A stretch of DNA of 40,064 nucleotides from NCBI GenBank assembly GCA_021531615.1, contig JADYUE010000018.1, positions 1-40,064 on the forward strand, given 5' to 3'. Both the position numbers and the translations under genes were made by a program. Every line of letters begins with the position of its first letter. The first letter of the stretch is position 1. The DNA comes from Fusobacterium varium. GTDB lineage: Bacteria > Fusobacteriota > Fusobacteriia > Fusobacteriales > Fusobacteriaceae. Shown here in pieces: positions 31,961-40,064 of the stretch. The notes beneath the pieces are model-generated. The model saw only the letters and a list, made by a program, of their open reading frames with translations. It ran no database searches and had not been told where the DNA came from.

Positions 31961-34267
31961 TTAGAATGTATAACCCATATAAACTTCAAATAATGGAGAT
32001 GAAGAATCTAAATTATTTGAAAGGAAAAGGCTAATAGGTCCTAAAAAAGTATTCCATCCTATACCTCCACCATAACCATGATATTTTCTATCACCGATAG
32101 AGTAATTATCTTGGAAAGGTAAAGAATCAGATGAATAAGTTAGCATATTGTATTTTGCTAAAAGATGGAAAGTATCAGTTAATTTATATTGAATTCCACC
32201 TCTTAAAATATAAAACTCATCAGCATATACCCCCATCATAGGTAATCCAACAAAGGAGAAAGTTGTTTCAGAGTTTCTTAATCCACCTATTCTAAATAGA
32301 GAACTTTTTGGAAGCTCCTCTCCTCTCATTTTTCCACCAGCAACTCCAAATCCTACAGAGAATTTTTCAGATAGTGGGGTGTAGAAATTAGCAGAAAACA
32401 TTCCACCACCTAAGTTAGTTTCTTTTCCACTTATATCTTGAGAGTTAAATCCCTCTAAACGCAGTACTGTCCCTTTAGAAGGGAAGTTTCTTTCATTTAA
32501 AGTATCAACATAAGTGTATATACTTGAAAATAGAGCTTGATAGTTTTCATTAAAGTTATAAATATCTCTATCTCCACTTAAATATTTATTATCATTATTG
32601 GCATAGCCAAGAGAGATTCCAGATACAACACTATTAGAAATAGCAGTACCAAAAGACAGTGAAGCTATGAATTTATTAGTTGTATAAGTAGAAACCTTAT
32701 CTCCATTTTTGTAGATAAATAGAGGATCTGTTTCATAACCTATACTTGCTTCCCCTAAAAGTTTAAATTTTCCAACCTCATAGAAAGTAACATTATTAAA
32801 ATTGATTTTAGGGAAACTAGAAGCCTCAGCTTTAATAGTATAGTTTCTTGTCCAGATTCCAAAGTTTGGTACTGTGGCAGCTATATTCATAGAGCCACCA
32901 TAATTTGAAGCATAGTTTAAAGAGGCTCTTATATTGATTCCATCTTTCTCTTTAACTTTAAAGATTACAGTATCATCATTAACTTCATAAAAAACACGTT
33001 CAATATAACTAACTGAATAGATCTTTTTAGTCCAATCGTTTAAATCAGCTTTTGTAAATTTTCTATTTTTAACAGAAGGTTTTAACTCATTAACCTTTTT
33101 TAAAGTAAGAATACTATTTCCTTCTAATTTAATTTTATTAATTTGTATAGGTTCTTCTTTTAAAGCTTTATCTTTTATCTCTTTAAAATCTTTAGGTGAG
33201 CTTAGGTTAGCTAAAATATAACCATATTTTTCAGCTGCATCTTCCCCAGCAACAACTAATTCATTTAAATTTCCAAAATCAATGGTATCATGATCTTTTA
33301 CATCAGGAACAATAAGCAGATCAGCAAGTTTTTTATGTGTTTCAGTTTTTCTATTACCATTATATGTAGCAAGTTTATCTAAGATAGTTACAAGATTTGA
33401 TTTTTCATTTATTTTAGAAGTTTCAGCAGTTATATCCACAGCTATAATTATATCAGCACCTAAAGAGATAGCAACATCTATGGGAAAGTTATTAACTACT
33501 CCACCATCTACATAAAACTTATTTTCATCTTTTATAGGTTCAAGAAAGCCAGGGATTGCCATACTTTTAAATGTAGCAATAGCCAGATCACCATCAGAAA
33601 GTATAACCTCTTTACCTGTTTGGAGATCTGTGGTAATAGCTCGATATTCAATAGGTAGTTCATTAAAGTTCTTAATATTTTCAGCTCTGCTAAATATATC
33701 TTTTAATTGGAGATAGATATTTTCACCATTTAAAATTCCCATAGGGAAGGATAATTTTAGATTTTTATCTATACTCATAGTAAAAGGGTATTTATCATTT
33801 TCTATCTTCTCTTCAATATTTTTCAGATTTCTATCCTTTGAGTTAGTTAAAAGAGAGTTAAATTTTAAGTTAAGAACAGTTTTTTCAATCTCATCTGGAG
33901 AGTATCCAACAGAATACATTCCCCCAACAATACTTCCAACACTTGTTCCTACTATTATATCAATGGGAACTTGATACTTTTCTAAAACCTTTAAAACACC
34001 AATATGAGCAGCTCCTTTAGCTCCACCACCACTTAAAACAAGAGCTATTTTAGGACGTTGTTCAGAAAAATTAACTTTTTTAGAAAGATCAATATTGGAT
34101 TTTTCAATCTCCTCTTTCATTAATTCTAAGTGCATCTGTTGAAGTTTTAGCTCTTCAATTACTCTATTTATTTCATCTATTTTATACTCTTTAGATTGCA
34201 CACCTTCAGAGAAGCTATAACAAAAAGAGAGAAAAAATAAAGTTAAAGAGAAAATTTTTTTTAACAT
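31961..34267 (-). CDS. fplA: Patatin-like phospholipase autotransporter (type Vd), FplA-like
   Basis: A 768-residue outer-membrane protein. A signal peptide (MLKKIFSLTLFFLSFCYSFS) is followed by a short helical stretch and a patatin phospholipase A domain (about 73-385) with the oxyanion GGGAKG loop, Ser109 in GTSVG and Asp254 in DGGVVNN. A POTRA-like domain (about 398-470) and a C-terminal beta-barrel ending in aromatic residues (VYMGYTF) follow. This order is that of FplA, the class A1 phospholipase of Fusobacterium nucleatum. The Ser-Asp spacing of 145 agrees with what I recall for it. The ATG at 34267 is chosen for AGGAG nine bases before it and for the signal peptide; a longer frame upstream has neither. 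Confidence 0.92.
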   Translation of the reverse strand: MLKKIFSLTLFFLSFCYSFSEGVQSKEYKIDEINRVIEELKLQQMHLELMKEEIEKSNIDLSKKVNFSEQRPKIALVLSGGGAKGAAHIGVLKVLEKYQVPIDIIVGTSVGSIVGGMYSVGYSPDEIEKTVLNLKFNSLLTNSKDRNLKNIEEKIENDKYPFTMSIDKNLKLSFPMGILNGENIYLQLKDIFSRAENIKNFNELPIEYRAITTDLQTGKEVILSDGDLAIATFKSMAIPGFLEPIKDENKFYVDGGVVNNFPIDVAISLGADIIIAVDITAETSKINEKSNLVTILDKLATYNGNRKTETHKKLADLLIVPDVKDHDTIDFGNLNELVVAGEDAAEKYGYILANLSSPKDFKEIKDKALKEEPIQINKIKLEGNSILTLKKVNELKPSVKNRKFTKADLNDWTKKIYSVSYIERVFYEVNDDTVIFKVKEKDGINIRASLNYASNYGGSMNIAATVPNFGIWTRNYTIKAEASSFPKINFNNVTFYEVGKFKLLGEASIGYETDPLFIYKNGDKVSTYTTNKFIASLSFGTAISNSVVSGISLGYANNDNKYLSGDRDIYNFNENYQALFSSIYTYVDTLNERNFPSKGTVLRLEGFNSQDISGKETNLGGGMFSANFYTPLSEKFSVGFGVAGGKMRGEELPKSSLFRIGGLRNSETTFSFVGLPMMGVYADEFYILRGGIQYKLTDTFHLLAKYNMLTYSSDSLPFQDNYSIGDRKYHGYGGGIGWNTFLGPISLFLSNNLDSSSPLFEVYMGYTF

Positions 34268-34354
34268 ATTAACATCTCCTAGATATTTAAATTTTATAAT
34301 TGATTTTACCACGAAAATAATATTAAAGAAAATAGAATAATTAAAAACTATAAT

Positions 34355-34416
34355 TTCCAAAAGTAGAGGAGTGCAAACGACTACTACTTTTGAGACGCAG
34401 AAACGGAGTTTCTGTG
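34355..34416. repeat. Two-hairpin module upstream of fplA (copy 2)
   Basis: TTCC (34355-34358), stem AAAAGTAG (34359-34366) / CTACTTTT (34384-34391), then GAGACGCAG (34392-34400) leading into a 9-bp hairpin CGCAGAAAC (34396-34404) / GTTTCTGTG (34408-34416). The layout is the same as at 81-144 in the 23S-5S spacer. It lies 90 bp before the fplA start and 30 bp before the 232-bp repeat. Confidence 0.6.
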
Positions 34417-34446
34417 ATCCTTAAAGCTATATTAACAAAACTTATA

Positions 34447-34678
34447 TTATCCCTAACATCAAGTTGACGTAATTTGGAAGTGAATATTAGAAGCCCTTAG
34501 CGAAATGCAGTTAAGAAAGTGCAACGTGTTTGAGCGGAGCTTGCGGAGCGAGTTTTGCATTTTCAACGGAATGAGCCATAGGGATTCTTTATTCACTGAC
34601 ATGGAGACAACTTGATGTTAAAAAAGAAATATAGATAACTAAAATTGACTAATAATCGCTAAATACAAAGGTACTTTG
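34447..34678. repeat. Dispersed structured repeat, copy B (232 bp)
   Basis: Same orientation as 2734-2965. The outer stem is ATCAAGTTGAC (34458-34468) / GACAACTTGAT (34606-34616). Compared with copy A, T to G on one arm is matched by A to C on the other. The inner hairpin changes from ACTT-GCG-AAGT to GCTT-GCG-GAGC, again keeping pairing. Most of the 553-bp gap between fplA and the ABC-F gene is this repeat plus the two-hairpin module. The last 140 bp are AT-rich with only a weak promoter (TTTACA at 34756, TAAGAT at 34779). Confidence 0.85.
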
Positions 34679-34820
34679 TCAAAACCAAACGATATTCAAG
34701 AAAAAATAAACTTAGTTAGATATATTATGGTTTAGGCAAAGAAAATAGTTTAAACTTTACAATATTTTGTTATTATGTTAAGATTTTTATTGAAAATATA
34801 GAAGATTAGGGAGAAATAAG

Positions 34821-36731
34821 ATGGCACTTTTACAAGTTAACAATTTATATATGGGATTTTCAGGAGAAACACTTTTTAAAAATATTAGTTTCTCAATTGA
34901 TGAAAAAGATAAGATAGGTTTAATAGGTGTAAATGGAGCTGGAAAAAGTACACTTATAAAAATTTTAATGGGACTTGAATATGATGAAGTAGATCCAGCA
35001 ACAAATCAAAGAGGAATAATATCTAAAAAAAATAATTTAAAAATAGGGTATTTATCTCAAAATCCAACTCTTAATAAAGAAAATACAGTGTTTGAAGAGC
35101 TTATGACAGTATTTTCAAATCTGCAAGAGGATTATCACAGAATACAAGAGTTAAACATTATTTTAGCAGAGAATTTAGATGACTTTGATAAAACTATGGA
35201 AGAGTTAGGAGTTGTAACTGCTAGATATGAGCAAAATGAAGGGTATGCTATTGAATATAAGGTAAAACAAATTTTAAATGGACTTAGTTTAGCAGAAAGA
35301 TTATGGACAAGTAAGATAGGAGAACTATCTGGGGGGCAACTTTCAAGGGTAGCATTGGGAAAAATTCTATTAGAAGAACCAGAACTTTTGATATTAGACG
35401 AGCCTACTAACCACCTTGATCTAAGTGCAATTGAGTGGCTAGAGAGAATGTTAAAAGAGTATAAAAAAGCATTTATTCTAATTTCCCATGATGTTTACTT
35501 TTTAGATAATGTAGTAAATAGAGTTTTTGAAATAGAGGGAAAAACTTTAAAAGCATATAATGGGAATTATACAGATTTTAGTATTCAAAAAGAGGCTTAC
35601 CTTTCTGGAGCAGTAAAAGCTTATGATAAGGAGCAAGATAAACTTAGAAAGATGGAGGAGTTTATCAGAAGATATAAGGCAGGAGTAAAATCTAAACAAG
35701 CTAGAGGAAGAGAAAAGATCTTAAATAGAATGGAGAAGATGGAGAATCCTGTAATTACAACTAAGAAGATAAAACTAAAGTTTGAAACAGATAGCACAAG
35801 TGTAGATTTAGTTTTAAGAATAAAGGATTTAGCAAAGTCTTTTGATGGAAAAGAGATATTTTCAAATCTTAGTTTAGATATTTATAGAGGAGATAGAGTA
35901 GGGGTTATTGGTAAAAATGGTGTTGGAAAATCTACTTTATTAAAGATAATAAATGGATTGGAAAAACAAAGTAAAGGAGAATTTAAAATTGGTGATAGAG
36001 TTAAGATAGGTTACTATGATCAAAATCATCAAGGGTTAAATCTTAAAAGAACTGTTTTAGAAGAGTTAATGTACCATTTTACATTGAGTGAAGAGGAAGC
36101 TAGAAATATTTGTGGAGGATTTTTATTTACTGAAGATGATGTTTATAAAGAGATAGGAAGTTTAAGTGGAGGAGAAAAGGCAAGGGTAGCCTTTATGAAA
36201 CTTATGCTTGAAAAACCTAACTTCTTAATACTAGACGAGCCTACTAACCACTTAGATATCTATTCAAGAGAGATTTTAGCTGAAGCTTTAGAAGATTATA
36301 CAGGAACAATTTTAGTTGTATCTCATGATAGAAACTTCTTAGATTGTGTTGTTAACAATATATATGAAGTAAGAAAAGATGGAGCTACTCTCTTCAAAGG
36401 AGATTATAACTCATATATTGCTCAAAGAGATGAAGTTAAAGAGATAAAAGATAACAAAGGAACTTTAAGTTTTGAGGAGCAAAAGAAAAATAAAAATAGA
36501 ATATCTTCATTAGAAAGAAAAATAGTAAAAGCTGAAGAAGATTTAGAAAAATTAGAGGAGAAAAAAGCTAAAAAAGAGGAAGAATATAATCAAGCAGGAG
36601 TTAGAAATAATGTTGATGAGCTAATTCAAATCCAAAATGAGCTAGAGGAACTAGATCTTCAAATTCTTTCACTTATGGAGGAATGGGAAAATATGGAGAA
36701 TGAACTAAAAAATTTAAAAAATACTTTATAA
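34821..36731 (+). CDS. ABC-F family ATPase (ribosome-associated)
   Basis: A 636-residue protein with two ABC domains and no membrane part, so it belongs to ABC-F, ATPases that act on the ribosome in translation or antibiotic protection. The first domain has GVNGAGKST, LSGGQLSR and LLILDEPTNHLD; the second has GKNGVGKST, LSGGEKAR and the same Walker B. Between them lies the charged linker (about residues 255-310, EFIRRYKAGVKSKQARGRE) that enters the ribosomal E site. A C-terminal coiled coil (about 560-636) is like that of Uup and YfmR. Which sub-family it belongs to is unclear; with that coiled coil a housekeeping Uup/YfmR-like role is more likely than drug resistance. GGGAG precedes the ATG. 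Confidence 0.9.
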   Translation: MALLQVNNLYMGFSGETLFKNISFSIDEKDKIGLIGVNGAGKSTLIKILMGLEYDEVDPATNQRGIISKKNNLKIGYLSQNPTLNKENTVFEELMTVFSNLQEDYHRIQELNIILAENLDDFDKTMEELGVVTARYEQNEGYAIEYKVKQILNGLSLAERLWTSKIGELSGGQLSRVALGKILLEEPELLILDEPTNHLDLSAIEWLERMLKEYKKAFILISHDVYFLDNVVNRVFEIEGKTLKAYNGNYTDFSIQKEAYLSGAVKAYDKEQDKLRKMEEFIRRYKAGVKSKQARGREKILNRMEKMENPVITTKKIKLKFETDSTSVDLVLRIKDLAKSFDGKEIFSNLSLDIYRGDRVGVIGKNGVGKSTLLKIINGLEKQSKGEFKIGDRVKIGYYDQNHQGLNLKRTVLEELMYHFTLSEEEARNICGGFLFTEDDVYKEIGSLSGGEKARVAFMKLMLEKPNFLILDEPTNHLDIYSREILAEALEDYTGTILVVSHDRNFLDCVVNNIYEVRKDGATLFKGDYNSYIAQRDEVKEIKDNKGTLSFEEQKKNKNRISSLERKIVKAEEDLEKLEEKKAKKEEEYNQAGVRNNVDELIQIQNELEELDLQILSLMEEWENMENELKNLKNTL

Positions 36732-36753
36732 ATTTAGGAAAATGTGGTATAAT
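36725..36753 (+). promoter_or_regulatory. Upstream promoter of the str operon (P1)
   Basis: TTTATA (36725-36730), 17-bp spacer and TATAAT (36748-36753) with an upstream TG (extended -10). It overlaps the end of the ABC-F gene. Confidence 0.6.
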
Positions 36754-36788
36754 AATAAAGATTTGTAAAGAAAAGCAAAGGATATATA

Positions 36789-36817
36789 TTGACTTTTTGA
36801 AACAAAGTGATTATAAT
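36789..36817 (+). promoter_or_regulatory. Main promoter of the str operon (P2)
   Basis: TTGACT (36789-36794), 17-bp spacer and a perfect TATAAT (36812-36817), 54 bp before the rpsL start. Two tandem promoters suit a highly expressed operon. Confidence 0.8.
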
Positions 36818-36870
36818 ATTTAAGTTATAATATATATAAAAAAATTAAAAATAATAGGAAGGAGGGTAAA

Positions 36871-37239
36871 ATGCCTACTTTAAGTCAATTAGTAAAAAAC
36901 GGAAGAGACACTTTACTAGAAAAGAAAAAATCACCAGCATTACAAGGAAACCCACAAAGAAGAGGAGTTTGTGTAAGAGTATATACAACTACACCTAAAA
37001 AACCAAACTCAGCTTTAAGAAAGGTTGCCAGAGTAAAATTAACTAACGGAATTGAAGTTACTTGTTACATTCCAGGAGAAGGACACAACTTACAAGAACA
37101 CTCAATCGTACTTGTAAGAGGAGGAAGAACAAAAGACTTACCAGGGGTTAGATATAAAGTTATAAGAGGAGCTTTAGATACAGCTGGAGTTGCTAAGAGA
37201 AAACAATCAAGATCTAAATACGGAGCTAAAAAAGCGTAA
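36871..37239 (+). CDS. rpsL: 30S ribosomal protein S12
   Basis: A 122-residue S12 protein of the decoding centre. [19 protein letters not shown] and the [18 protein letters not shown] to [16 protein letters not shown] blocks are universal. The lysines at 43 and 44 that are changed in streptomycin-resistant mutants are both present, so the sequence looks sensitive. GAAGGAGGG precedes the ATG. First gene of rpsL-rpsG-fusA-tuf. Confidence 0.98.
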   Translation: MPTLSQLVKNGRDTLLEKKKSPALQGNPQRRGVCVRVYTTTPKKPNSALRKVARVKLTNGIEVTCYIPGEGHNLQEHSIVLVRGGRTKDLPGVRYKVIRGALDTAGVAKRKQSRSKYGAKKA

Positions 37240-37245
37240 TTATAG

Positions 37246-37734
<489 letters not shown>

Positions 37735-37791
37735 TTTTTCTCTATAGAGGATAAAGACTAACTTTTTCAATTTTCGAGGAGGAAAAATTTA

Positions 37792-39873
37792 ATGGCTAGA
37801 AAAGTTTCGTTAGAAATGACTAGAAACGTTGGAATCATGGCTCACATCGACGCTGGGAAAACTACTACTACAGAAAGAATTCTTTTCTATACTGGAGTAG
37901 AACATAAAATAGGAGAAACTCACGAAGGTGGAGCAACAATGGACTGGATGGAACAAGAGCAAGAAAGAGGTATCACAATTACTTCAGCTGCTACTACTTG
38001 TTTCTGGAGAGGACATAGAATTAATATAATAGACACACCAGGACACGTGGACTTTACAGTAGAGGTTGAAAGATCTCTAAGAGTACTAGACGGAGCTGTT
38101 GCAGTTTTCTCTGCAGTTGACGGAGTTCAACCACAATCAGAAACTGTATGGAGACAAGCAGACAAATATCAAGTACCAAGAATCGCGTTCTTTAATAAAA
38201 TGGATAGAATCGGAGCTAACTTCGCAATGTGTGTTGGAGATATCAAAGAAAAACTAGGAGCAAATCCTGTACCTATCCAATTACCAATCGGAGCAGAAGA
38301 TCAATTCGAAGGAGTTATCGACTTAATCGAAATGCACGAAATCGTTTGGCCAGTTGACTCAGACAACGGACAAAAATTTGAAATAAAAGAAATCAGAGCA
38401 GAATTAAAAGACGAAGCTGAAGAAGCTAGACAATTCATGCTAGAATCAGTTGTTGAAACAAGCGACGAACTAATGGAAAAATTCTTTGGTGGAGAAGAAA
38501 TTTCTCAAGAAGAAATCAGAGCTGCACTAAGAAAAGCTACAATTGAAAACATTATCGTTCCAGTTACTTGTGGAACAGCATTCAAAAACAAAGGAGTTCA
38601 AGCATTACTAGACGCAATCGTTGACTACATGCCAGCTCCTACAGACGTTGCAATGGTTAAAGGAACTGATATGAAAGATCCATCAATCGAAATTGATAGA
38701 GAAATGTCAGATGACGCTCCATTTGCAGCTCTAGCATTTAAAGTTATGACTGACCCATTTGTTGGAAAACTTACATTCTTCAGAGTTTACTCAGGAATCG
38801 TTGAAAAAGGAACTTATGTTCTTAACTCAACTAAAGGTAAAAAAGAAAGAATGGGAAGAATTCTTCAAATGCATGCTAATAAAAGAGAAGAAATTGAAGC
38901 AGTTTACTGTGGAGATATCGCAGCAGCAGTTGGATTAAAAGAAACTACTACTGGAGATACTCTATGTTCAGAAGCTGATCCAATAGTTCTTGAAAAAATG
39001 GAATTCCCAGAACCAGTTATTTCAGTTGCAGTTGAACCAAAAACTAAAGCTGACCAAGAAAAAATGGGAATCGCTCTTGCTAAACTTGCTGAAGAAGACC
39101 CTACATTCAGAGTTAAATCAGACGAAGAAACTGGACAAACAATCATTTCAGGAATGGGAGAACTTCACCTTGAAATTATCGTTGACAGAATGAAGAGAGA
39201 ATTTAAAGTTGAATCTACAGTAGGTAAACCACAAGTTGCTTACAGAGAAACAATTCTTGGAACAACTGACCAAGAAGTTAAATATGCAAAACAATCTGGA
39301 GGTAAAGGACAATACGGACACGTTAAAATTATCCTTGAACCAAACCCAGGAAAAGGATTTGAATTTGTTAACAAAATCACTGGAGGAGTTATCCCTAGAG
39401 AATATATTCCTGCAGTTGAAAAAGGATGTAAAGAAGCTCTTGAAAGTGGAGTTGTAGCTGGATACCCTATGGTTGACGTTAAAGTTACACTTTATGATGG
39501 ATCTTACCACGAAGTTGACTCATCAGAAATGGCATTCAAATTAGCAGGATCAATGGCTGTTAAACAAGCTGCTGCTAAATCAAATCCAATAATCCTTGAA
39601 CCAGTATTCAAAGTAGAAGTTACTACTCCAGAAGAATACATGGGAGATATCATCGGAGACCTTAACTCAAGAAGAGGTATGATCGGTGGTATGACAGATA
39701 GAAACGGAGCTAAAATCATCGATGCTAAAGTTCCTCTATCAGAAATGTTTGGATATGCAACTGACTTAAGATCTAAATCTCAAGGAAGAGCAACTTACTC
39801 AATGGAATTTGCTGAATACATTCAAGTACCAGCTTCTATCCAAAAAGCTATTCAAGAAGAAAGAGGAAAATAA
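37792..39873 (+). CDS. fusA: Translation elongation factor G
   Basis: A 693-residue EF-G, the GTPase that moves tRNA and mRNA on the ribosome. GTPase motifs are [13 protein letters not shown] (residues 16-28), the switch II region DTPGHVDFT and [12 protein letters not shown] (G4). The C-terminal domains III-V are present, with LGELHLEI-like text [14 protein letters not shown] and the end [14 protein letters not shown]. Length is standard. CGAGGAGGAAA precedes the ATG. It lies 57 bp after rpsG and about 100 bp before tuf, with a short hairpin in that second gap. Confidence 0.98.
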   Translation: MARKVSLEMTRNVGIMAHIDAGKTTTTERILFYTGVEHKIGETHEGGATMDWMEQEQERGITITSAATTCFWRGHRINIIDTPGHVDFTVEVERSLRVLDGAVAVFSAVDGVQPQSETVWRQADKYQVPRIAFFNKMDRIGANFAMCVGDIKEKLGANPVPIQLPIGAEDQFEGVIDLIEMHEIVWPVDSDNGQKFEIKEIRAELKDEAEEARQFMLESVVETSDELMEKFFGGEEISQEEIRAALRKATIENIIVPVTCGTAFKNKGVQALLDAIVDYMPAPTDVAMVKGTDMKDPSIEIDREMSDDAPFAALAFKVMTDPFVGKLTFFRVYSGIVEKGTYVLNSTKGKKERMGRILQMHANKREEIEAVYCGDIAAAVGLKETTTGDTLCSEADPIVLEKMEFPEPVISVAVEPKTKADQEKMGIALAKLAEEDPTFRVKSDEETGQTIISGMGELHLEIIVDRMKREFKVESTVGKPQVAYRETILGTTDQEVKYAKQSGGKGQYGHVKIILEPNPGKGFEFVNKITGGVIPREYIPAVEKGCKEALESGVVAGYPMVDVKVTLYDGSYHEVDSSEMAFKLAGSMAVKQAAAKSNPIILEPVFKVEVTTPEEYMGDIIGDLNSRRGMIGGMTDRNGAKIIDAKVPLSEMFGYATDLRSKSQGRATYSMEFAEYIQVPASIQKAIQEERGK

Positions 39874-39911
39874 TTCTAATTTTTCTTCAATATAAAGAAA
39901 TTTATAAAGTG

Positions 39912-39931
39912 ATGGCACTGAAAAGTGCCAT
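39912..39931 (+). other. 8-bp hairpin with GAAA tetraloop between fusA and tuf
   Basis: ATGGCACT-GAAA-AGTGCCAT is a perfect 8-bp stem closed by a GNRA-type tetraloop. No T-run follows (TTCGATAAAA), so it is not a usual terminator. It could act as an RNase processing or mRNA-stability element that sets tuf apart from fusA. Confidence 0.6.
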
Positions 39932-39970
39932 TCGATAAAATATAAAAATACAATTAGGAGGAGAATTTAA

Positions 39971-40064
39971 ATGGCTAAAGAAAAATTCGAAAGAAGCAAA
40001 CCCCATGTAAACATCGGGACAATCGGACACGTTGACCACGGAAAAACAACTACAACAGCTGCTA
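39971..40064 (+). CDS. tuf: Translation elongation factor Tu (5' part only)
   Basis: The first 31 codons are visible and the window ends inside the gene. [20 protein letters not shown] and the P-loop [13 protein letters not shown] are diagnostic of EF-Tu, which brings aminoacyl-tRNA to the ribosome. AGGAGGAGAA precedes the ATG. It is the last visible gene of the str operon. EF-Tu is the known target of Doc toxins such as that at 20500, though the two loci are not otherwise linked. Confidence 0.97.
   Translation, partial: MAKEKFERSKPHVNIGTIGHVDHGKTTTTAA

Noticed and set aside
38904-39719. Antisense and out-of-frame reading frames within fusA (and similar ones elsewhere, such as inside the MFS and pepX genes)
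   Set aside because: They overlap well-conserved genes entirely, lack ribosome binding sites and give low-complexity or skewed proteins, so they are shadows of the real frames.

Overview
The window is a low-GC, AT-rich bacterial chromosome segment that fits the phylum Fusobacteriota, most likely genus Fusobacterium. The main clue is a patatin-like autotransporter with signal peptide, patatin, POTRA and beta-barrel parts at 31961-34267, which matches the Fusobacterium phospholipase FplA in layout. Low-GC codon use and strong AGGAGG ribosome binding sites agree. The species cannot be fixed from the sequence alone.

Layout. 1-361: the end of an rRNA operon (23S tail, 5S, tRNA-Asn). 406-4288: housekeeping genes, namely a YbaK-type deacylase, CutC, an acetamidase/formamidase family hydrolase, flavodoxin and TcdA. 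4414-5505: the rplU-prp-rpmA ribosomal operon, with a promoter, a structured leader, an L27 precursor bearing a Prp-cleavable N-terminus, and a terminator. 5431-20379: a genomic island of about 14.9 kb. It is bounded by a perfect 75-bp direct repeat made of the last 25 bases of rpmA plus its terminator. The island carries a five-gene BREX phage-defence operon in the order brxC-pglX-pglZ-brxA-brxB, with no brxL, followed by two ATPase/PD-(D/E)XK proteins, the second broken by an in-frame TGA. 20405-20841: a Doc toxin with a very short overlapping antitoxin-like ORF, just outside the right repeat. 20930-21886: an exported UshA-like metallophosphatase with an altered active site.

22101-29118 is a peptide-use operon. 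It encodes a LuxR-type HTH regulator with a CxxC/HxxxxH motif, an MFS transporter broken by a one-base frameshift, an M32 carboxypeptidase homologue that has lost its HExxH motif, a second MFS transporter and an X-prolyl dipeptidyl peptidase. 29198-31891 holds yqeK and rnr. 31961-34267 (minus) is the FplA-like phospholipase. 34821-36731 is an ABC-F ATPase. 36725 to the end is the str operon (two promoters, rpsL, rpsG, fusA and the start of tuf).

The least ordinary parts are the island itself (rpmA-derived flanking repeats, reordered brxL-less BREX, a leader with an intrinsic terminator just before brxC), a dispersed 232-bp structured repeat whose two copies show compensatory stem changes, a two-hairpin module shared by the 23S-5S spacer and the fplA upstream region, and the pseudo-peptidase in the peptide operon. 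Assignments rest on reading motifs by eye; no database search was run.
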